Source of the DNA: Candidatus Tectimicrobiota bacterium
Lineage (GTDB): Bacteria; JACPSX01
Length of the DNA: 9,482 nt
Assembly (NCBI GenBank): GCA_016193065.1
Contig: JACPSX010000221.1
Location: 1-9,482 of the forward strand
Direction: 5' to 3'
The notes below the pieces were generated by a model. That model saw only the letters and a list, made by a program, of their open reading frames with translations, searched no databases and was not told the DNA's origin. Both the position numbers and the translations under genes were made by a program. Position 1 is the first letter of the stretch. The number at the start of each line of letters is the position of its first letter. Below are positions 1-4,356 of the stretch, in pieces.

Positions 1-121
1 AGGGAGGCTTGTGGAAACGTGAGCGATGGGAGTCGGACTGAGGCCCACCGGGAAACCTGTGGACGAGCCACCGGACCCTAAGGCTACGCGCGCCGCATTT
101 CTATCCCGATCAGGAGGATCT

Positions 122-433
122 ATGGAACTAATGTCCTGGCTTCTAGCGGGCGTTTTCGCTCTTGTCGCGTTCTGGCAATTCTCTGCAGCCAGAAGCGCCT
201 ACCGAAAGCTCAATACTCTTAACGAATACGTCCAGTTTTTGCTCTTTCAGCCGAAGGTCTATAACGATCACCGCGAGAAATTTCTTGGATTCGTGGCTGA
301 AAAATCTATGGCAAGCGTTTCCGATCAAGCGATGGCTTCATATCAAGCGATCGAGAACATGGCAATCCAGTTAGAAGACAAAATACTGGTGGGGAATGTG
401 GCAAGCCGCGGCCAACGTCAGGAGTCTCGATGA
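122..433 (+). CDS. Small single-pass membrane protein of unknown function (cassette gene 1)
   Basis: I do not recognise this 103-residue protein. Residues about 4-21 are strongly hydrophobic (SWLLAGVFALVAFWQF) and form one likely membrane segment at the N-terminus. After a short basic stretch (ARSAYRK), the rest is soluble-looking and helical, rich in A, Q, E and M. The start at 122 is chosen because AGGAGG lies at 112-117, four bases upstream, and because it puts the membrane segment at the very N-terminus. An in-frame ATG at 26 would add 32 proline- and charge-rich residues and is less likely. The stop lies only 7 bases before an attC-like site, the layout expected of an integron cassette gene. 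It could be a small membrane anchor or signalling protein, but there is no evidence for a specific role. Confidence 0.6.
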   Translation: MELMSWLLAGVFALVAFWQFSAARSAYRKLNTLNEYVQFLLFQPKVYNDHREKFLGFVAEKSMASVSDQAMASYQAIENMAIQLEDKILVGNVASRGQRQESR

Positions 434-440
434 CGCCCCT

Positions 441-500
441 GCCTAACCCGCACCTGGAGTCCGACGCGCTGATGCGCGCGGCTCAGGCGCAACGTTTGCC
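441..500 (+). other. Integron attC recombination site 1
   Basis: This 60-base imperfect palindrome has the attC layout. R'' GCCTAAC is at 441-447, followed by a 5-base spacer, L'' CCTGGAGT (453-460), a central hairpin, L' CTCAGG (482-487), a 6-base spacer and R' GTTTGCC (494-500). CCTG (453-456) pairs with CAGG (484-487). G457, T460 and A464 are left as extrahelical bases in the L'' arm, as attC recognition requires. The centre closes with CGCGC/GCGCG around a TGAT loop. R' keeps the core GTT but departs from GTTRRRY. That is tolerable, because the bases after the G^TT crossover belong to the next cassette. The site lies between two plus-strand genes, in the orientation expected for cassettes. 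Confidence 0.8.
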
Positions 501-603
501 TGACCGCAGGCGGTCGCCGAGGCCATTGTCTCATTCCTATGCGAACTTTCCGATCTTCCGAAGCGTCCGTAAGATGCACGGTGGGTGAGAACGGAGCAAC
601 ACT

Positions 604-1164
604 ATGAGTGTGGGAAGCCAAGTGGCCGACGCGATGAGAAAACTCTCGGAGGACCGCTTCGAGGACGCGGTTGTTGCTGCGAGTGTTGCACTGTCAGCAA
701 CTGCACGGCTGGAGTATCCGACAGAAGGGGACAAATCGGCATGCCGCAAGTTCTTGGAGCAGAGCCTCCCCATCATCAGTAAGATCGGCTGGGTGTCATT
801 CGGTGTCTCGCAACCCATCAACTTCAGGTATCGACGGCTCGATTCCAAAGCGACCGGCATCTGTGTCCGAACGATGCCGGAAATGCTTTATGACGTCGTG
901 CGGTGCACAGCAGTTCACGAGGCGGGACTTCCCGACAACCTACAGTTTACGAAGCAGTCCGTGATTCAGTTGGGGCCCGACGGAGAACTTGTATTACCGA
1001 TCGACGTAATCATTGGACTGCTGATCGCGATTGTCGCGTCGCCGAAGAACGCCCACCAGCAAGCCGAAGGAGATCCGGTGTTTTCGTTCGGGGGGAAGAG
1101 CATCCGGGTCAATGAGTTGTGGAGAGAGCGAGGCAAGATTGCAGCGTTCATCGGAATAAAGTGA
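604..1164 (+). CDS. Unknown 186-residue protein (cassette gene 2)
   Basis: I do not recognise this protein. The start has GGAG at 593-596, seven bases upstream. The N-terminal third is alanine-rich and helical. The middle has aromatic and basic stretches (INFRYRRLD) and a segment with Cys and His (RCTAVHEAG, about 100-108). Residues about 131-147 (LPIDVIIGLLIAIVASP) are very hydrophobic, but they lie inside a soluble-looking protein and are short for a membrane span, so a buried helix is more likely. The C-terminus is charged (ELWRERGKIAAFIGIK). There is no signal peptide. The gene sits between two attC-like sites, with a leader of about 100 bases and only 68 bases before the next site, so it forms one cassette of roughly 820 bases. 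The function is unknown. Confidence 0.7.
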   Translation: MSVGSQVADAMRKLSEDRFEDAVVAASVALSATARLEYPTEGDKSACRKFLEQSLPIISKIGWVSFGVSQPINFRYRRLDSKATGICVRTMPEMLYDVVRCTAVHEAGLPDNLQFTKQSVIQLGPDGELVLPIDVIIGLLIAIVASPKNAHQQAEGDPVFSFGGKSIRVNELWRERGKIAAFIGIK

Positions 1165-1232
1165 CGCCAGCCTCCTCGAGAAACACGCGGACATAGAAGG
1201 GGGTCGGGAGTCGATTCCAGATGAATAACATC

Positions 1233-1325
1233 GCCTAACGGATGCGGTTGATCGGGCCGGCACAGCGACCTTCCGTGCTTCAACGTCACCTCAACCGGCC
1301 CGGCAACTGATCCTGAGCGTTAGCT
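1233..1325 (+). other. Integron attC-like recombination site 2
   Basis: R'' GCCTAAC (1233-1239) faces R' GTTAGCT (1319-1325); five core bases pair exactly (CTAAC/GTTAG). Inside, CGGGCCGG (1253-1260) pairs perfectly with CCGGCCCG (1295-1302). The L arms between them (CGGTTGAT against CAACTG) pair only partly and with an uneven spacer. The loop of about 34 bases makes the whole site 93 bases, within the known attC size range. It follows the stop of the gene at 604-1164 by 68 bases, and another ORF starts 6 bases after it. It is less regular than the site at 441-500, so the call is somewhat weaker. Confidence 0.65.
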
Positions 1326-1331
1326 GTCACG

Positions 1332-1454
1332 ATGTTCGACACTGATCACGGGTTCTTGCAGAAGCTCAGGGGTCATGCGGCCCAAACCCGCACGTTTCTG
1401 AGCAACAAGATGAAGCCCGAGCGGGAACGCTCGGTGTGTCGCGGGTGGGGGTAG
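1332..1454 (+). pseudogene. Truncated cassette gene 3, tentatively DUF1780-like N-terminus
   Basis: An ORF of 40 codons opens 6 bases after the second attC-like site, the usual position for a cassette gene. It encodes MFDTDHGFLQKL and later FLSNKMKPERERSVCR. This resembles, from memory, the N-terminus of DUF1780-family proteins (putative nuclease-like, uncharacterised), where an FLS...ERERxVCR stretch is typical. The likeness ends at residue 37 or so. The following GWG and stop lie in G-rich sequence that belongs to the transposase left end beginning around 1,444-1,461. I infer that the gene was cut by that insertion or by a deletion with one end there. Family assignment is tentative; truncation is well supported by the abrupt end. 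Confidence 0.45.
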
Positions 1455-1460
1455 GGGGTA

Positions 1461-1541
1461 ATGGGGTCAGGTCTTGACTCTTGGCATTTGGATCTGATCG
1501 AAGGGATCATGGCCCGTCCCTTACGGATTGACTACCATTAA
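1461..1541 (+). mobile_element. Remnant of a REP-associated (IS200/Y1-type) transposase: left end plus first codons
   Basis: The stretch from 1462 (TGGGGTCAGG, then TCTTGACTC) matches, from memory, the sequence commonly found just upstream of this transposase family in environmental genomes. ATG at 1509 then reads MARPLRIDYH and stops at 1539-1541. MARPLRI(D/E)Y is the hallmark N-terminus of these tyrosine transposases, which normally run to about 200-300 residues with an HUH motif; none of that remains. The last codons (GAC TAC CAT TAA) are better explained as the end of a higB toxin gene, since DYH-stop also ends the intact higB at 3906 and a higA follows directly. The element is inactive. 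Confidence 0.65.
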
Positions 1542-1564
1542 GAAAGTGGAAAGGAGAATGCGCC

Positions 1565-1868
1565 ATGCGCATGAAGAACCCCCCGCATCCCGGCAGGATT
1601 GTCCGCCAGGAGTGCATTGAGCTCCTGGGCTTGACCGTAACAGAGGCAGCGGAACACCTTGGCGTGACGCGACAGGCTCTGAACAACCTGGTGAACGAGA
1701 AGTCCGGGATTTCCCCGGAAATGTCCATACGGCTTTCCCAAGGCTTTCGGCAGCAGCCCGGAAGTGTGGCTTGGCATGCAGATGGAGTACGACCTTGCAC
1801 AGGCCGAAAAAAGCGCCGGCAAGATCAAGGTGACTAGAATTACCGCGACCCACCCGTCGCCGGGTTGA
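1565..1868 (+). pseudogene. higA: HigA-family antitoxin gene broken by a one-base frameshift
   Basis: The first 57 or so residues are a clear HigA/XRE antitoxin: PPHPGRIVRQE, then a helix-turn-helix (LTVTEAAEHLGVTRQALNNLV) and GISPEMSIRLS. The frame then turns into RQQPGSVAWHADG and would end at 1835-1837. Removing one C from the CCC run at 1737-1739 restores SKAFGSSPEVWLGMQ and MEYDLAQAEKSAGKIKVTRI, continuing to a TGA at 1866-1868 for a 100-residue protein, the normal HigA length. GGAG lies about 9 bases upstream (AAAGGAGAATGCGCC then ATG). The partner higB is missing apart from what looks like its last three codons at 1530-1541. It is either a true pseudogene or a sequencing error at a short homopolymer; the loss of higB favours decay. 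Confidence 0.8.
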
Positions 1869-2302
1869 TGGATTGGAAGTGAGTGTGTTGCGGTGAAAGT
1901 GTGCCGGGCGGTAGCCGGTCGTCACGCGGCAGTGTTATAACCAGCTCGACGCCTTGACGACACCAGGCCCATTTGCAAATTCATCGCTGACAGCTATTTG
2001 ACTGGTGGTCGGACATCGCTGTGTCGGACGCTGTCCCACCAATGGAAAGGCCTCGTTGGCGATGGCTTTTGCAACATCTCCAAGTGCCGGATACTGTGTT
2101 GGCGCAGCAGCTCAAGCGAGAGCGGTTTCAACGGGAATTTGCTTCGGGAACGTTGGGAGGGAACCATTCTGCCTGTCGGCCGTAAACTCGGGAAAGGAGC
2201 CCGGTGGGTATTACATAATCACGGCAGGCTGTTCCGGTCGCTCCTCAGGGCCTACCTTGGCCGTGAGGCAACCGAGAAGGAAGCCGTCTGATTACTCTGG
2301 TC
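1869..2302. other. Stretch with no recognised gene
   Basis: About 430 bases lie between the broken higA and the first repeat copy. A 47-codon frame at 2042-2185 (MERPRWRWLLQHLQVPDTVL at its start) has a plausible helical, Leu/Gln/Arg-rich look. It lacks a clear ribosome site and any family I recognise, so I leave it uncalled. A longer open frame covering 2005-2634 is rich in Arg, Gly, Ser and Cys, crosses the repeat and palindrome, and does not look coding. I see no tRNA, terminator or further attC site. The stretch is probably decayed accessory DNA. Confidence 0.5.
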
Positions 2303-2409
2303 CGTTGACGAGAAACTCTTCGGGACAGGGACGAGGTCGCTCCAGGAAATGGTTCTGCGCCGACTTGGAAGAGCACCTCCATCCTGACCTTCCCCCTCGA
2401 GGGGGAAGG
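2303..2409 (+). repeat. Dispersed repeat, copy 1, with terminal palindrome
   Basis: The 80 bases at 2303-2382 match those at 3198-3277 at 64 positions without any gap, by eye count. Both begin CGTTGACG and end CACCTCCAT. In this copy the repeat runs within five bases into a perfect 22-base palindrome at 2388-2409 (CCTTCCCCC, TCGA, GGGGGAAGG). The palindrome could form a strong hairpin; it has no T-tract, so it is not an obvious intrinsic terminator. The repeat is non-coding and lies between the broken higA and the hicBA pair. It is probably a miniature or REP-like element. Confidence 0.65.
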
Positions 2410-2416
2410 AATTCGA

Positions 2417-2524
2417 CTAGACAATCCAGCTGTCGTGGTCCAGGATGCGGAAATACGTCGGCCTGGCGCGCAGATCAATCCCGCAGTTGTAGAGGCGCTG
2501 TTTGGTGTGGAATCTCTCTAAATA
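2417..2524 (-). pseudogene. Fragment resembling the N-terminus of an IS110-family transposase
   Basis: Read on the minus strand, a 35-residue frame contains RLYNCGIDLRARPTYFRILD and stops after DHDSWIV (stop codon at 2417-2419). The pattern (Y)xGIDLHAR followed by a short strand ending in LD is typical of the start of IS110-type DEDD transposases, where the Asp of GID is the first catalytic acid. There is no start codon in the fragment and nothing of the remaining 300 or so residues, so it is a small relic. It is short enough that the match could be chance. I give it moderate to low weight. Confidence 0.4.
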
Positions 2525-2604
2525 TCAAAGGCGTGGAGCCGGCGCCTGCCACCTTACGCTCCACTGCGGCTTTAGGACAAGGGCCATGCCCCATTCTCCC
2601 GGTA

Positions 2605-2647
2605 GGTGATCACCATCTTGCATTCGGGGCGTGAGTGGCGATATGCT
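2605..2647 (+). promoter_or_regulatory. Possible hicBA promoter and operator
   Basis: A perfect 10-base palindrome, GGTGATCACC, lies at 2605-2614. A weak -35 (TTGCAT, 2618-2623) and a better -10 (TATGCT, 2642-2647, 18-base spacer) follow. The hicB start is 20 bases downstream of the -10. HicBA-type modules are usually autoregulated through sites near the promoter, so the palindrome is a candidate operator. This is position and symmetry only. Confidence 0.3.
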
Positions 2648-2666
2648 ATGTGAGGAGGACGACGCG

Positions 2667-2867
2667 GTGAAGATTGAGATCGAGCGTGAAGACGACGGTC
2701 GCTGGATTGCCGAAGTGCCCGACCTGCCCGGGGTCATGGCATATGGAGAGACGCGTAAAGAAGCCATTGCGAAAGTTCAGGCCCTGGCCCTGAGAGTAAT
2801 CGCCGACCGCCTTGACCATGGCGAAGCCATTCCGCAGCTCGACGAACTCTTCACGGTGCCTGTGTGA
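2667..2867 (+). CDS. hicB: HicB-family antitoxin, short form
   Basis: HicB antitoxins neutralise the HicA mRNA interferase by covering its active site. This 66-residue protein has the HicB (UPF0150) fold signature: a strand (VKIEIERE), then DGRWIAEVPDLPGVMAYGET, then a helix (RKEAIAKVQALALRVIADRL). It ends at FTVPV, so the C-terminal DNA-binding domain of longer HicB proteins is absent and any autoregulation would need another mechanism. GTG at 2667 is chosen because AGGAGG (2653-2658) lies eight bases upstream and the family start is close to KIEIE. An in-frame start further upstream would include the ribosome site itself. It overlaps hicA by 4 bases (GTGA), so the two are translationally coupled. 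Antitoxin-first order is the reverse of the best-known hicAB operons but is common for the short form. Confidence 0.85.
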   Translation: MKIEIEREDDGRWIAEVPDLPGVMAYGETRKEAIAKVQALALRVIADRLDHGEAIPQLDELFTVPV

Positions 2868-3079
2868 CCGAGTGGCCTTCAAGCAAAGCGCGGCAGGTGC
2901 TGGCGGCCCTTCTGCAGATCGGCTGGACCATCAAGCGCGAGGCCAAAGGGTCCCACCGGGTTCTCTCCCGCCCAGGATGGCCGGACTATGTTTTCGCGTT
3001 TCACGATCGCGAGGAGATCGGACCGCGCATGCTCAGGCGAATTGCCAAGCGGACCGGACTGAAACCGGAAGATCTGTAG
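2864..3079 (+). CDS. hicA: HicA-family mRNA interferase toxin
   Basis: HicA is a small double-stranded-RNA-binding-fold ribonuclease that cleaves mRNA and halts growth when HicB is lost. This 71-residue protein has the family layout: an N-terminal helix with ARQVLAALLQIGW, then KREAKGSHRVLSRPG, where His31 in GSH is the expected catalytic residue, a strand (DYVFAF), and the closing helix RMLRRIAKRTGL. Length is normal (60-80 residues). The GTG start overlaps the hicB stop by 4 bases, with no separate ribosome site needed. No key residue appears lost, so the pair looks functional. Confidence 0.87.
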   Translation: MTEWPSSKARQVLAALLQIGWTIKREAKGSHRVLSRPGWPDYVFAFHDREEIGPRMLRRIAKRTGLKPEDL

Positions 3080-3182
3080 AACTGCCGAATCTGATTCCGC
3101 GCTTGAGGGTGCTATCCGCGCCGTAAGTGGGCACTGAGTCTTCTCTGGTAGGTGCGGCATCACATCCAGTCTCCGGGTTATT

Positions 3183-3380
3183 AAGGCCGGGAAACGCCGT
3201 TGACGGAAAACTCTTCGCCGCAGGGACGACATCGCTCCCGGAAGTGATTCCGCTCTGACTGGGAAGGACACCTCCATGCCTGCCTGCCCCGCTGGGGCGG
3301 TAGGCAGGTGTGACGCACAGGCAGGGGGCAGGCAGGCTGCCCTTCCCCGCACGCCCAGAGGGCACCCGGGGGGAAGGAAG
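3183..3380 (+). repeat. Dispersed repeat, copy 2, interrupted by extra hairpin sequence
   Basis: Bases 3198-3277 are the counterpart of 2303-2382 (64 of 80 positions identical, no gaps). After the shared CACCTCCAT, copy 1 goes straight into its 22-base palindrome. Here there is instead a stem (CCTGCCT at 3279-3285 with AGGCAGG at 3302-3308, and CCCC with GGGG inside), then more GCAGG-type sequence. Only then comes a CTTCCCC...GGGGAAGG arm pair (about 3342-3378), the likely counterpart of the copy 1 palindrome. So this copy seems to carry an insertion of roughly 60 bases before its palindrome arm. It lies between hicBA and higBA. Confidence 0.6.
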
Positions 3381-3589
3381 TGAGTTTCCGGTTGGCCGCG
3401 AAGGGAGCATCTCGGTCTAGCCGGTTCCCAGCCCGATGAAGACGCGGCCAGCCAGCATGCTTCTTTGGAAGACGAACTCGCTCCCGGGCAGCACGCTCGG
3501 GAGGGGCCTCAATGAGCATAGAAGGCATGAAGCCGACGCGCTACGCGACGCTACGGATCGCCATGGTACAGGGTATTCTTACATCCCGG
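3381..3589. other. Non-coding stretch upstream of higB
   Basis: Together with the repeat before it and the 100 or so bases after hicA, this makes a gap of over 500 bases without a recognised gene. Several short open frames exist on both strands, but none has a ribosome site with a recognisable protein. I see no transposase relic, tRNA or attC-like site here. Confidence 0.5.
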
Positions 3590-3624
3590 TTGACAAGCAT
3601 CACGTGACAATTTACAGTTGACGT
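3590..3624 (+). promoter_or_regulatory. Likely higBA promoter with phased TGAC repeats
   Basis: TTGACA (3590-3595) is a consensus -35. A 17-base spacer leads to TACAGT (3613-3618) as a weak -10. Transcription would then start at or near 3625, the higB ATG itself, and no Shine-Dalgarno sequence is visible, so the message may be leaderless. TGACAA occurs at 3591 and 3605 and TGAC at 3619, each exactly 14 bases apart, covering the promoter. These repeats are candidate HigA contact sites, by position only. Confidence 0.45.
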
Positions 3625-3906
3625 ATGATCAAGACGTTTGCCGACAGGCATACGCAGGAGTTGTACGAAACGGGGAAGTCGAAGCGGTTTCCGCCGGAGA
3701 TTCGAAAGAGGGCGTTGCGGAAGTTGGAATACATCGATTTGGCGGCGGGATTGGATGATTTAAGGGTTCCACCCGGCAATCGGCTTCACGAACTGGAAGG
3801 GGATCGGAAGGGGCAATACTCCATTTCCGTCAACGACCAACGGCGTATTTGCTTTCGTTTCGTCGATGGCGACGCCTATGACGTGGAGCTTACGGATTAT
3901 CATTGA
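3625..3906 (+). CDS. higB: HigB/RelE-family ribosome-dependent mRNA interferase toxin
   Basis: HigB toxins cut mRNA on translating ribosomes. This 93-residue protein matches the family throughout: MIKTFADRHTQELYETGK, a middle helix pair (PPEIRKRALRKLEYIDLA), then LRVPPGNRLHELEGDRKGQ, YSISVNDQRRICFRF and the acidic tail DGDAYDVELTDYH. His55, Arg73/Arg74 and the C-terminal Tyr/His are in the places where the family keeps its RNA-binding and catalytic side chains. Length is normal. The ATG at 3625 is supported by the conserved MIKTF start; no ribosome site precedes it. The antitoxin follows after 12 bases, toxin first, which is the standard higBA order. Confidence 0.9.
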   Translation: MIKTFADRHTQELYETGKSKRFPPEIRKRALRKLEYIDLAAGLDDLRVPPGNRLHELEGDRKGQYSISVNDQRRICFRFVDGDAYDVELTDYH

Positions 3907-3918
3907 GTGAGGTGCGAC

Positions 3919-4233
3919 ATGAGCATTCCCAACACGAGAGAGAGGAAAGTTCGCCCGATCCATCCCGGCGAGATGATCCGGGAGGATTTTCTGCCGGACT
4001 ATGGGCTCACCGTATCGAGCTTTGCCAAGGCATTAGGAGTATCGCGGCAGACGGTTAACGAGTTGCTTCGGGAGCGTCGGGCGGTGAGTCCGGAGATGGC
4101 GCTGCGGCTCTCGCGGCTGTTTGGCAATACTCCGGAATTTTGGTTGAACGCGCAGCGTGCCGTGGATTTATGGGATGCAGCGAAGGTTGCTAAGAAGAAG
4201 ATTGAGCGTATCACTCCGTTAAGCGCCGCATAA
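3919..4233 (+). CDS. higA: HigA-family XRE antitoxin and repressor
   Basis: HigA binds and silences HigB and represses its own operon. This 104-residue protein carries the family entry motif (RPIHPGEMIREDFLPDYG), a helix-turn-helix at about 31-52 (LTVSSFAKALGVSRQTVNELL), and the following RRAVSPEMALRLSRLFGNTP and FWLNAQRAVDLWDA. ATG at 3919 is preferred over an in-frame GTG at 3907 because GAGG (3909-3912) sits six bases before it. It shares its plan but not its sequence with the frameshifted higA at 1565, so the two are separate acquisitions rather than a recent duplication. It looks intact. Confidence 0.92.
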   Translation: MSIPNTRERKVRPIHPGEMIREDFLPDYGLTVSSFAKALGVSRQTVNELLRERRAVSPEMALRLSRLFGNTPEFWLNAQRAVDLWDAAKVAKKKIERITPLSAA

Positions 4234-4245
4234 CCTCCCGGTTGC

Positions 4246-4283
4246 AAAGGCGGAAAGCTTCGTTGACAAAAACTTCCTCGCCG
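4246..4283 (+). repeat. Possible degenerate third trace of the dispersed repeat
   Basis: Thirty-eight bases here line up without gaps with 3183-3220; 27 match by eye, including CGTTGAC and CTCGCCG/TTCGCCG at the same spacing. The likeness fades after 4283. The trace lies just after the intact higA and marks the edge between the accessory half and the core genes. At this length and identity it could be chance. Confidence 0.3.
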
Positions 4284-4312
4284 TATGAATCGCTGGACAG
4301 GGGTTTGCGGAT

Positions 4313-4318
4313 TATGCT
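4313..4318 (+). promoter_or_regulatory. Possible -10 element for kdsD
   Basis: GATTATGCTAGTG around 4310-4322 holds TATGCT, nearly the same as the -10 proposed for hicBA (GATATGCTATGTG). No good -35 lies at the right distance; TGGACA at 4294-4299 is too close. It is the only promoter-like signal in the 123 bases between higA and kdsD, and a promoter is expected there because the genes upstream are unrelated. Confidence 0.25.
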
Positions 4319-4356
4319 AGTGTTGACACGGGTTTAAGCCGGGAACGGGTGATCCT

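Noticed and set aside
26-121. N-terminal extension of the first gene to ATG at 26
   Set aside because: The added residues are proline- and charge-rich, and AGGAGG immediately precedes the internal ATG at 122, which also places the membrane segment at the N-terminus.
1934-1941. GTTATAAC as a possible third attC core
   Set aside because: No matching R'' core or paired L boxes are found upstream at a suitable distance.
2388-2409. The palindrome as an intrinsic terminator
   Set aside because: It is a strong hairpin but has no downstream T-tract and no intact gene close upstream on either strand.
2005-2634. A 209-codon plus-strand frame across the gene-poor stretch
   Set aside because: It runs through the dispersed repeat and the perfect palindrome, is rich in Arg, Gly, Ser and Cys with no domain pattern, and has no ribosome site.
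4229-4340. TAAC after higA and GTTTAAGC near 4331 as a possible attC site around the higBA module
   Set aside because: The cores do not fit RYYYAAC/GTTRRRY and the sequence between them shows no arm pairing with extrahelical bases.
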